A stretch of 64,000 nucleotides of DNA from Lunularia cruciata. Lineage: Eukaryota > Streptophyta > Marchantiopsida > Lunulariales > Lunulariaceae. Under the pieces are notes generated by a model. The model was given only the letters and a program-made list of their open reading frames with translations. It was not told the origin of the DNA and did not search any database. The translations under genes were made by a program, and so were the position numbers. The number at the start of each line of letters is the position of its first letter. Positions within the stretch are counted from its first letter, which is position 1. The stretch lies in NCBI GenBank assembly GCA_948567375.1, contig OX419757.1, positions 372,001-436,000 on the forward strand. Direction: 5' to 3'. Of this stretch, positions 32,426 to 43,540 are shown piece by piece.

Positions 32426-34419
32426 CTTCTAGGAGCTACTTGCTTAGGGCACAAGTTAACTAGTTGGGAAGCTTCCCAAGAAGCTTCCTAGATGCTTCTA
32501 GAATATTCTAAGCTATTTTGTCTTATTCTCTACTTTGTAAGCCCGACTAACTTTGTCGCTAAACTCCATATTGTTACATATTCCCCCGCCGCTAGTTGGT
32601 GATGTCCTCGTCACCAATGAAGCTTCGAATTCCTTGATGGCCGTCTGTGCATTCTGGAGGTGGGAAAGAGGTTCCCATGTGGCATCATGAAGGAGATACC
32701 CTTTCCAAAGGACTTTGTACTCCGTATGTTGGCAATGGCCTCGTTCAATATGGCGACACGCAAGGATACAATCAACTTTGTACTCCTCATGATCATTGAT
32801 AGGAATAGGCAGAGGAGGAGGTTGGACTTGAGAGGAAAAGGAAGAGGGGTTAGGAAAAAAGGGTTTCAATTTGGAAACATGAAAGACATGATAGATACGC
32901 ATGTGACAGGCAAGGCAAGTCGATAAGCAACAAGAGAGACAATGTGGGTGATATCAAAGGATCCTATCCAATTAGGGGCAAGTTTACAAACTTGGGTATC
33001 AAGTGGGAGAGGGAGGTTACTAGAGGATAGCATGACTTTATCACCAATTTAAAAGGTGAGATCACAACGATGGTGGTCCGCATATTGTTTTTGGCGATTT
33101 TGAGCAACAAGGAGATGAGACTTGGCTTGTTGGAGAGATTGGGATATAGTGTTCAAGAATGTGGAAGTATAAAGAACCTGAGAGTGAGGGGGGGAGTAAG
33201 AAGAGAATCTAGAACAAGCGGATTTTGGCCAAAATTGAGAAAGAAGGGAGAAAATCCGGTGCTTGCTTGTTTGGAATTGTTGTAGGCAAATTTTGCAACT
33301 ACAAGACATTCATCCCAGTTGGTATGGTGGACATTGACAAAGGCCCGCAACATATCCTCCAATGTATGATTTGCACGTTCAGTTTGTCCATCGGTTTGAG
33401 GATGATAGGTCGTGGACAAAGCAAGCTTGGTGCCAAGTATCTAGAAGAGTGCTTGCCAAAACTTCCCGGTAAATTGAGGATCACGTTCGGAGATGAGGAC
33501 ACGTGGCATCCCATGATGCTTGAACACATTGTCAAAGTAGATTTGCGCTAAGGTTGGAGCATCCACGGTATCACAGGTTGGTGCCAAGTGGATTTGCTTA
33601 CTAAGCTTATCCACAAACACCACGATGGCAATGTGTCCTTGTTTTGTCTTTGGCAAGGATGTGATGAGATCCAAGCTCACATGCTCATAGCGAGCTAATG
33701 GAATGGCAAGCGGTTGAAGGAGTCCACTCGGCTTTTGGTTGCTAGCCTTGTTCCGTTGGCAACTCTCACATGATCGAACAAAGTCTTGAACATCTCGTGT
33801 CATGTTGGGCCACCACCATTGGCGTTGGAGGGTGCCCAAGGTCTTGTCTACTCCCATGTGACCAACTATTGGTAAAGCATGGGCTTCTTGCAGACGCACA
33901 AGTCAAAGATCACCTTTGACTGGAACATAGATCTGGTTTGCATGGAATAAAAGGCCTTCCTTGAAGGAGAAGGTGTTGTACTCCTTGTTGCATGCTGTCA
34001 GACGACCGTGTACTATTTGGAAGAAGGGATCTTATTGTAGAGCTGATTGAAACTCATTATGGACCTTATGGTCAATAGATACCATTTTAATTGCCGTCGT
34101 GATGAAAGGAAGAGCCTTCAAATTAGGTCGTCGTGATGGAGCATCAGGGATGACATGGAATTGACCTGGTTTTACTCAAGTTTGATGTCAAAAAATTGGA
34201 GTTGCTCTTCCCATCGATGATACCGACTCTTCATGTGCTCCAAGTGTAAGGTATGCAACAATGGCTTGTAATCAGTTTGCATGATCACTTGTTTCCCCAA
34301 GAGATAATGCTTCCATACCTTGGTGGCATATACCATTGCAAGTTGTTCTTGATCTTGAGCAGAGTAATTTCTTTTAGCTATAATTTAGTCGGCAAGACAC
34401 AAAGGCAATAGGATGTAGT

Positions 34420-35164
34420 TGTAATACTCCGAGGACAAGAGAAGAGAGAAAACACAGATTGCACACTCAAACATTCGATGCCCCAAGGGAGCACCTTCTC
34501 TTTATTATATAGACAAAGAGGATCTCCTCCAAGGAAGCTCCACCATAGGATTAGGGACACAGATAGGTGACATGTCCGCAAGCTCCACCCTTGGATTACT
34601 TACTTGGATGGGTGACCTGTCTGGTCTAGGTCCTATCTAGTTGGTCAAACGAGCTTTGACCGGAGGGAATCTTTTAGGGAATCTTCCTGTAGGAGTCTCA
34701 AAATCACATGAGTAAGGTACCATTAGAAAGCTCTCGACAAGAAAAAACAGGGGGGAGGGAATGCTAGCCTTTCCTTTGTTGGGGGAGGGGGGGGGAATTG
34801 CACAATTTCGAGGCCTAATTCATCCGTTTAGGCCTCCGAAATTGCCTTCAAAGATTTCAGGCATATTTTGGTTCCTACTCTATTAGTAGAAGTCTCCTTT
34901 TGGTGATACCTCTTTCTGATCTATTTAGTCCATCATGTGTAACATCCTTCTAAATGTTACCAAACCAATTCTCACCTTTAAATCATATGTCTAGCTATTG
35001 GTTCTAAGGTTCTCAAGTCTATTTTGGTTTCTGCTCCATTAGTAGAAGTACTCTTTTGGTGATACTTCTATCTGATCTATTTTGACCATCATGTATAACA
35101 TCATTCTAGATGTTACCAAACCAAATTTCACATCTAGATCATATGGCTAACCCTTGGTATTACA
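34420..35164. repeat. Solo LTR, family D, copy 2, inside element A RNase H
   Basis: 745 bp with inverted ends TGTAATAC...GTATTACA. The flanking 5 bp are GTAGT (34,415-34,419) and ATAAT (35,165-35,169), which differ only by two G/A changes. With the LTR and one flank copy left out, the RNase H reading frame is continuous. Homologous to 24,175-24,915. Contains a TTATTATATAG block and a G-run near 34,782-34,796. Confidence 0.85.
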
Positions 35165-38112
35165 ATAATCCATCTGGAAATTCTTATTGCAACAAAGCTC
35201 CAATTGCAAAGTTAGAAGCATCAAAATCAACCACACAAGGTAGTTGAGGATCATATGGTTGAAGAATGGGTATTGAAGACACCATATGATTTAACTTCTA
35301 GAATGCTTCTTCATGCTTGGTGGTCCATTGGAAACTTGAGTTCTTTCCCAAGAGGTCAATCAATGGTGCAGCCATGTGAGCATAATAGTGGATGAACCGT
35401 CGGTAAAACTGGCCAATCCATTGAATGGTCATACTTTGGTAGAATCCTTTGGGGTAGGCCAATTAGTAATGGCCTTGATCTTCTCTTCTTCCATCTTGAT
35501 CCCCTCTGATGAGATCTTATGACCCAAGAAGGTAACCTCCTTCTGCCAAAAAGCACACTTTGACTTCTTGCAATAAAATTTCCACTGTCGTAGTCGTCTT
35601 AGGATTTCTTGCATATGATTCATGTGTTTTGTCTTTGTCCTATTATAGATTAAGATATCATCTAAGAACACTACCATGGACTGATCTAATAGTCCCTCCA
35701 ACACCCGATGCATCTGATCCATGAAGACTACTGGAGCATTAGTGAGTCCAAAAGGTAGAACTCTCCACTTGAAATGTCCATACCTTGTGCAAAAGGTAGT
35801 CTTTTGCACATCCTCTCCTTCAATAGGAATTTGCCAATAGCCGCTTCAAAGATCTAGCTTGGAAAAGTAGCGTGCTCCACTTAATTGATCAAGCAGGTCA
35901 TTGATCCGAGGCAAGGGATATGCATTCTTCACGGTTTGTTTATTGAGCCCACGGAAATCAATACAGAAACAAAGTACTCCATCCTTCTTTGGAACAAATA
36001 GTACCGATGCTCCCCAAGGAGAGGTACTATGTTGTATGAAATCCTTCTCCAACAACTCTATAAGTGTTCTTTTCAACTCTTCCAACTCCTTTGGTGAGAG
36101 CCGATAGATTGGTCTACTCATTGGAGTACTCCTTGGCAATAACTCAATTTTGAAGGGCATACCTCGATCGGAGGGTAATCCCTTTGGCAGATCATCCGGA
36201 AACACATCTGTTAAATCTTGAACTATCTGATCAACCATTGCTTGATGCGGCACTTGGCACTCCTTACATTGTTCTTGTGCAATCTGTTTGATCCACACCG
36301 CGAATACAGACTTATCTTCCTCCAAAGCTTGCTCTATGGCCGCTTCATTAACAAACTTCCCGTTTAGGGACTCATCTCTCTTCCAAGCTTGCTCCATGGT
36401 TTCCTTCTTGGTAAACTTCCCATATTGGGACTCATCTCCCTTCCAAATTCACTCTATGGCTACCTTCTCGACAAACTTCCCATCTTGGGACTGACTATTC
36501 TTAGGTGTCTTACTCAGAGGTGCCAAACAACCTAATCAGAAATTCCTACCTTGGTGTTGTAATTGAATTTGGCATCATGTCCAATCAAATTGAACCTTAT
36601 GACGTTCAAGCCAAGGTAGACCCAAAATGATATCATAGTGTAGAGGTGCCACTACAAACCTCATACACTCCAAATACTCCTTCCCAATCTTGAAGGTAAC
36701 AGGATGTGAGGTGCGGAATGCAGAACCCTTTCTATTGTCCTCCATCATCAAACTACTTCCAATCACTGGCTTGATAGGAATACCCAATTCCTTTGCTACT
36801 TGCATAAACATGCAATTCTCTAAACTTCCAGAATCAACCAAAATGCTACAACCCCAATTAGATATCATACCTTGCAAGTGAAGCATACTTGCATAGGTCA
36901 AGACTTCAATCCCATTGGAACTAATCAAGCTCCTAATAGGCGGCTCAAAATCTCCTATTGGGATTCCTCATTTCCTTGATCATTTTGCTCCACAACCTCC
37001 ACTTGGGCAACTTGTTGAGGTCGTCCATTCTTGAGTGGACATTCAGCAATGCAATGCCCCAACTGGCGACAATAAAAAAACCACCATTTTGTCGCAATTT
37101 CTCCCTGTCTGCCATGCCTAGTGGTCTTTGTTGAATTGCATCAATCTCCATTGGTGTTGGCTCCTCCACTTGTGTGTAGTGTATTGGTAGGCTTTGTGGG
37201 GGTCGAGGTCGAGACCAAGTTGTTGCCATTAAGGAATCAAAATGTTTGGTCAATGGCATGGCTTCCTCCAAGTGTTGAGGCTCTTGCATGGTTACCTCTT
37301 ATTTGGTTCTTACCTTTGAGCCCCTCACAAATCAATCCAGAGCTTCACCTTCCAAAATATCTGGAATTTGCATGATTTTTTTGGAACCGTGTGATGTAAC
37401 TTCTTACAGAGCCAATTTGTTTCAACTCTGCCAACTTATCCCGTGCAGCTCATGTGGCATTTATAGCTTGGAACCCACTAATTATTGCGCTCTTGAATTC
37501 CCCATGTCAAGATTGATGCAACCATTTGTTGTTTGGCTCGCTCCACTCGGAATCTCCACCATAGCTTTGCTGCTCATCCAATTGGCTAGAAGCCAAGAGA
37601 ATCTATTTTTGCTCATCTTGTAGATTGGTAGCTTCAAAATAATGTTCACAATCAAATACAAAATTCTCCACTGCACCCGAGAGATTCTTGCCTTCAAATA
37701 CCTTGGGTTTAGGGAATCTGATCCAATTTTCTCCTTCTTGAATTATTACTCTCTCCACCTGCTCTTGTAGTCAAAGATCTCTTTTATCTAACAATCGAGT
37801 AAGGTGCTCAATTTGTTGTTGCATAGCAAGGATAACATCAAGTATTGCCGCCATGGTTGCTCCTCTATCACACCATTCCCAATCTATCTAATTTATTGAC
37901 ACATAGAAACAACACGTCCACCGTTCTCCATAAGTTACAACCAGAAGCACCAAGGGTTCCTCAGATATGGTGATCATATGCAAAAAATCTTGTCCAAAGT
38001 GCAAGGTGATGAACTGTGTGAAACGATGCTTGGGTAGTATTTGGACGTGAAAATCCCAATGGTTTAGTGGAAGTGGATTTGGTGGTCCATAAATTCCATC
38101 CATCCCATTCCT

Positions 38113-38124
38113 GCTCTAATACCA
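38113..38124 (-). other. Element A primer-binding site
   Basis: The minus strand reads TGGTATTAGAGC right after the 5' LTR, one base different from the initiator-Met tRNA site TGGTATCAGAGC. Confidence 0.85.
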
Positions 38125-38125
38125 A

Positions 38126-38489
38126 TGTAAAAGACCAAATCTGAGGAGAGAAATAGGAGAATGGAAACTCACATTGGGACACTTGAATGAAGGAAAACTC
38201 CGAATGCCTAGCATGAGCTTTTGCCTTGGTATTTATAGGTAGCTTACAAGACCCTTGAAGCTTCTCAAGAAGCTTCCTTCTAGAAGCCGCCTACTTGGCG
38301 TGCAAGCTAAGCTAGTTAGAAGCTTCTAGAAGCTTCCTTATAGGAGCTACCTACTTAGGGCGCAAGTTAACTAGTTAGGAAGCTTCCCAAGAAGCTTCTT
38401 AGATGCTTCTAGAATATTCTAAGCTATTTTGTCTTATTCTCTACTTCGTAAGCCCGACTAACTTTGTCGCTAAACTCCATATTGTTACA
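38126..38489 (-). repeat. Element A 5' LTR (364 bp)
   Basis: Same ends as the 3' LTR; exactly 59 bp shorter, with one copy of the repeat module that begins at the GAAGCTTCTCAAGAAGCTTC run. TATA at 38,231-38,238; four-unit GAA/TTC array at 38,319-38,336. Confidence 0.92.
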
Positions 38490-38494
38490 GATAT

Positions 38495-41400
38495 AGATCA
38501 AGATGTCATCAATATAGCACCAAGAAAAATCCATTATTGCTAGCATCTTGTTCATGACCCTTTAAACCTCAACAAGGACATTCTTTAACCCAAATGGTAA
38601 GAATCTCCACTGTTAGAATACATCTTTACCTTGAGTATCAATAGCTCAAAATGTTATCTTGGACCTTTCATCCTCCTTGATTGCCAATTGATGATATCTT
38701 GCTCAAAGATCCAAAGTATTGAAGACCTTTGCATGCCCAATCTCATCAAAGATCTCTTTTGATGTAGGCATAGCATACCAATCAACCCTAGTCTATCAAT
38801 TGATAGGACTATAATCTTCATACATCCACCTTTTGTGTAGTTGCCATGCATATCCTTCTTGGATGGCATCACTATAGTTGAAGCATACTCTCAATGTGAA
38901 ATCTCCACCAAACCAACCTCAAAAATGGTTTGGATCAATGCTCTCTCCATGTCATTATATTTTTAGGGATGTAAAAGAGTTGATGTATCACTAGTAAACT
39001 AATCTGAATACCAAGTCCTCTTAGTGGACCCAAATCCTTCATACTAAAGGTGAAACAACTTGTGTATCTCCTTAAGAACCTCCAAACTCTCTATCTTTCT
39101 CCTCTTGTAAGCTCAAGTTCAATGTTTAGCTCCCAAGTATCCTTTGTAATTGGTATAGGAGTGGATGACATATTGACTGGTTGCTATATTGGGCCTTTGA
39201 AAGCAATAATGTCATACCTCCAACCACTAGAGTTCCCAACCTCAATATGAAAAACTCTCTCAACTTTGGCTGCAAGCCCTATACGTCCTCTAGTTGCATC
39301 TCAAGTAGACCAAGCTCACTTGGATGGACCCCAAGTAGATCACTCTCACTAGTAACCCTTGTATGTGTCCCAAGAATACCCCGCCCACTTAGTCCATTGC
39401 CTCCATCATGTGCTTGAATCATCTTGATAGGCATAGAGCTCACAAGTGTTTGAGTGGTAATGTTTATCAAGCACATCCTATGCTACTTTGCCAAGCCAAG
39501 GATTACTATCCAGGTTAAGCAATTTAGGTCCATAGCCTAACCTAACACCTGATACCTAGATGCCTCTAAGATTGCTATAACTATGGTAATATTAGTATGG
39601 ATAACCATCAACTCCTTCTTATTGGCATTGGGCTCCACCAATTGTTGTAGCTGTGAGTCCCAAACAAGTCCAAGACCTCTCTCTCAGAAAGTATGGGAGC
39701 ATGGGAAACTCATAAGTATGGGTGAAGCAACTTTAGGCTATCCAACAAGGTATACCACTGTCAAATGTGACTTATTAGCCACTACCACCATTTAAGACTA
39801 GCACACAACATCCAAAATGTCATCAATAATAAGGTAATCTAGTCATTGAATCCTATCATAAGCACACTATAGAATCTCTCTAGGTAAGAGGTTTGTCCAT
39901 CAAAGACAAAGGAGATCAGCCATTGATCCCACTCTAGCTACATCTAACAACATGGCAAGTCGTATCCAAGAATGGACCTAATGTGTACTTTCCACTACTT
40001 GTGTGTGAGAATCACCTATCAAAGGGCTCCAACTCCAAACTATAGGTTGGAGAAATGGATTGATAAACTTAGAGATGTTGTAGTGTACATAACATCTCCC
40101 AAAACACACCACAATTAGGATCTTGGAAACCTTGACCTTGGCCAACATGGCTATATCCTTAACATAACCATCCAAAATTCAACAAATGAATGAGACCACG
40201 TCTCTCCAAATCTTGCACTCTCAACAAGGAAATGTCTATTGGTAGGATCTTTTGGTAACTTTGACTTTTAACATTGGTAATAACTCATGATATCAATAGG
40301 CCAAGTATACCACATGATGTAGAAAGACTCACCTATTAGTCTCTTCTTTCTCCACATACAAGTAGCTCTATACTTGCCTATAGTACTATAGCTAGTCCAA
40401 TGTTAATCCTACCAAAAAATTCCAATATGCATACTCCCTCTACTTGATATTGCCAAGCAATGAGTGTGGTATCTAAAGATGACAAGGTAATAGACTCCGG
40501 ATGCTCATCCTCATTTTGGTCTCCTAGTAGTACAAAGACCTCACTCCAAGCTTGTTTCACCAATGGATTCACATGCTACTACAATGCCTTCCCAAAACTC
40601 CATAATAGAACATCCAAGGTGGATGGAATGATCCCACTTGTACTCCAAATCTGAGTGATCTCCTTTGGTGTTAGAGTATCCTCTGTATGGGTATTTCCCT
40701 CAAGTAAGTCATCAACCCAAGTAACAGAACCACTAAAGCTAAAAACAATGCCATAGACCTTGATTATAGTGAGCCAAGATTACCATTAATAATGCATATT
40801 GTATGCAACATACTCGCCTCACACTTGATTGCCAACTTAGTCTAGGATGCTATCTCTTCCCAATAGTCAATTTTGAAAACCCATGAGGTATAATAGTGCT
40901 CCACCAACTAGCACATCATATGACTCTATTATTGTTCTAATGGCTTAAGCTCTCACCACAAAACTATAAGTCTGATGACTAGGCTGAATTTGGACAATGA
41001 GCTCTCCACATATGATGTATTGTGTAGAACCACCCCTAGATATGTCTGGATTTGAAACCACATTAGTCTTTTGTAGCTCAAGACCAACAACTCTGACCTT
41101 CCCCAAAATAAGGCGCTATGCACTAGAGTCTAATAAGACTCTTTGTGGTATATAGATTTTCCCTAAAGGTCCCACTAAATAGAGAATCCTCCTCTAGTTA
41201 TCCAATAGGACAACTCCATGTGTGAGCAAAGCTTGCTCAAAGGCAAGTCTAATTGGTGACTCCTCTAACCTAGCTATTGCTACCTACCATAAACCACTAG
41301 TTGTTGGATGGATCCCATGCTCCTCAACTATGTCAACTCCATTGTCAACCATCTCTTCTTTAGAAGCAAGAACCACATCATCCCTAATCTCATGTGGTAG
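38495..41400 (-). pseudogene. Element B gag/protease/RT N-terminal part
   Basis: Minus strand: protease-like VLLDSSA..LILGKVRVVGLELQ near 41,060-41,150 (Ser in place of the active-site Gly) and SYDVLVGGALLYLMGF near 40,880-40,930; RT finger motif MPSKKDMHGNYT at 38,840-38,872; PFGLKNV and the active site YIDDILIY next to 38,495. Stops interrupt the intervening region, whose gag/protease boundary is unclear. Confidence 0.65.
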
Positions 41401-41917
41401 CCAAACAGAACATTGAAGTTGGGTCAGCTCCCAATGTAAGCATATCATTGGCTGAGAACAAAGGAAAGTGCATAATCAATTGAGCCACCCCCAATATTGT
41501 GCTAGACTCAATCTATGTAGTAGTTGGTAGTTGACTAGCATCTAGTCCATCATGCACTCTACCATCACCTACTACACTTACACTAGGATGTCTAAGAGCC
41601 ATGGATTTCATCTATAGTGCTTCAAAATGTGAAATACTAGGAAGTCTAACTTGTCTACTGGCCTTTCCTATTGATGGGTCCAACTCCATTGATGTTCCTT
41701 GAGGCTCCAGACCACGTATTACACTCCTAATCATTGCAGCAAATGAATCTTCTTATGCTACTCAACACATAAAGTCCAAGACGTCTCTATCACTAGCATA
41801 AGAGGTGGAAGTCTCATCACCAAAATCTGATCTCCTCTAAGCTATGGCCATGCTAGCTAATCTTTGTTCCAACTGCTCAATCCAAGTAACATGTCCCCTT
41901 GACTCTCAATTCTTTGA

Positions 41918-42366
41918 TGTAATCAGTTCATTCTTCCACTTGAATCACACTCAAATCAAATTTATACTTGATACTTCACTCAAAAATCTACTAAAAATTA
42001 AGCACTAATTGTAATCAAGCCATACCCACTGTAGCTAAGAGATTCTAGGTGATGCTTTTTGGCATCTATCAAATATAACAAGAACTCAAAGACTCAACAT
42101 CAAAGAAGTGAGCTCTATCGAGTTGCACTTCAAAGGTATACACCCTACTTGACCTAGGTGTCTAGCCCTAATAGCACCATTCATGATACATTCAACAGTG
42201 CAAATGGTGCAAGTGATAGTGAGTCCTACCAAATGATTGGTAGCCATAATATGAAATTAGACTACCAGCAACTAGTCCATGAGTAACTACCAATATACTT
42301 TTGACTACCAATATTACCACCCTAGTGTCCAAGCAAACTAGCTTTGGTGCTACAAATGTCATGACA
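41918..42366 (-). repeat. Element B 5' LTR, truncated
   Basis: 449 bp colinear with 29,113-29,517. The end block (counterpart of 29,014-29,112) and any primer-binding site are missing, which suggests a deletion at the LTR/internal junction. Confidence 0.7.
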
Positions 42367-42370
42367 AAGA

Positions 42371-42969
42371 GGATAATATCATGCACATATAGCAAAAGGT
42401 TGACTCCTCTAACCTCAATAGTAAGTATATAGATTACGGTCACCTTTCTCCTTTAAGAAGGTATAAATCCTTATAAAGCAGGGTCCTTGAAGCTTTTTGG
42501 AATCTATAAAGCACTTTGTTGCAACTGTAGACTTCATCTTGAACATAGCCTTTTATATATGCAAGTTTACTGCAATGTATAGAGTGCTTTGTGAATCTCT
42601 AAACCTATTATTCTCTAGTACTTGAAGCTTATTGGAATCCATAGAGCATTTTCTTGCAAAGGTAGACTTCTCTTGAACATCACCAAGTGCAAGTTTTTTT
42701 CAATGTATAAAGCACTTTTTGATTCTTTAAAGTATTATTCTCTAGCACTAAAATCCTTCAAATTGTAAATCATAGACTTCTTCTTAAACAATACCATTCA
42801 AATATGCATTCTTAATATCTAGTTGTAAAATTTCTACTTTCAAATATGAGCAATAGCAAGTAATAATTTGATCAAATTCATATTGGAAACAAGGGAATAT
42901 CCCATGATAGTCCTCACCTCTATTTTTTTGCAAGAACCCCTTTGCAACAAGTCTTGTGTCATGACATTT
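42371..42969 (-). pseudogene. Degenerate Copia RT, copy 2 (5' part)
   Basis: The minus strand reads EVRGVNLLLYVHDIIL adjoining element B (the RT active site, with His at the first Asp position). An RT N-terminal frame at 42,840-42,969 reads MTQDLLQRGSCKKIEVRTIMGY. Colinear with 18,961-19,374. Confidence 0.75.
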
Positions 42970-42981
42970 GTAGTGCCCAAG

Positions 42982-43411
42982 TGTAAAAGACCAAGGAGAG
43001 AAATTGGAGAATGGAAGATCACATTGGGACTCTTGAATGAATGAAACTCCAAATGTCTAGCATGAGCTTGGGATTTGGTATTATAGGGAAAATTCAAGGC
43101 TCTAGAAAGCTTCTTAAAAGTTATATTCTTAAGATGTAAGCTAAGCTAATTGGGAAGCTTCTTGAGAGCTTCCTTCTAGAAACCGTCCACTTGACATACA
43201 AGCTAAGCTAGTCAAGAAGCTTCCCCAAAAACTTCCCTCTAGAAACCACCTACTTGGCATGCAAGCTAAGCTAGCCAAAAGCTTCCAAACAAGAAGGTAC
43301 CAAGTAGCTTCTTAGATGCTTCTAGAATATTCTTATAATTCTTGGCTAATTTGCCCTATTTGCTACTTTTTTAGTCTTTACTAACTCATCTGTAAATGCC
43401 ATATTGTTACA
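42982..43411 (-). repeat. Solo LTR, family A, TSD CCAAG
   Basis: 430 bp, TGTAAAAGACC...ATTGTTACA as read on plus. CCAAG is present on both sides (42,977-42,981 and 43,412-43,416). It retains several GAAGCTTC/GAAnnTTC motifs, less perfect than in element A. It splits the LTR-like segment that corresponds to 19,375-19,540. Confidence 0.92.
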
Positions 43412-43540
43412 CCAAGCTAGTTTTCTAAGATGCTTGAGTGATTACCTTGGCAGTCCTTATTGTATAAGTAAGTACTCATGAACTACTTAGTGGTGGCAAT
43501 CTATTCCATTAGGATTTTGGCTGCACCATTGGAGTCAGTA

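Larger units (their letters stand above)
32156..32578 (-). repeat. Element A 3' LTR (423 bp)
   Basis: Minus orientation: U3 from 32,578, TATA at 32,261-32,268, end at 32,156. U3 carries many GAAGCTTC palindromes. It contains two copies of a 59-bp module, whereas the 5' LTR has one. Confidence 0.92.
32579..38125 (-). pseudogene. Element A gag-pol with chromodomain, broken
   Basis: Minus strand, 5' to 3': gag core 37,720-37,280 (RFPKPKVFEGKNL, ITRFQKIMQIPD, LEEAMPL) with a stop; zinc-knuckle region near 37,050 (CRQLGHCIAEC, first Cys missing, poly-T frameshift); protease 36,575-36,928 (ILVDSGSLENCMF, YDIILGLPWLERH); RT 36,397-35,429 ([19 protein letters not shown], active site VVFLDDILIYN), where a TGA stands after SKLDL in place of a usual Arg codon; RNase H 35,230-34,250, split by LTR D; integrase 33,899-33,050 with a zinc region, SLDLITSLP, SERDPQF and YHPQTDGQTERANHTLED, and a stop before the last; chromodomain 32,800-32,650 (YKVDCILA, TEYKVLWKGY, ATWEPL). 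The order and chromodomain define a chromovirus. Confidence 0.92.
32156..38489 (-). mobile_element. Ty3/gypsy chromovirus element A, full length, inactive
   Basis: 6,334 bp bounded by TGTAACAATATGG...CTTTTACA (minus orientation), with a perfect 5-bp target duplication GATAT (32,151-32,155 and 38,490-38,494). 5' LTR 38,126-38,489, primer site 38,113-38,124, gag, protease, RT, RNase H, integrase, chromodomain, polypurine tract 32,579-32,590, 3' LTR 32,156-32,578. It sits in the RT of element B and is itself split by a family D solo LTR. Confidence 0.95.
29014..42366 (-). mobile_element. Ty3/gypsy element B, split by element A
   Basis: TG at 29,014 and CA at 42,366 are flanked by AAGA on both sides. 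The uninterrupted paralogue near 18,960 has a single TTAAGAGGATAAT. LTRs are at 29,014-29,517 and 41,918-42,366. Subtracting element A and its duplication leaves about 7.0 kb. Pol is on the minus strand: protease near 41,130, RT N-terminus near 38,700-38,880, active site near 38,500, RT/RNase H connection at 31,706-32,150 and integrase near 30,550-30,900. Confidence 0.85.
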
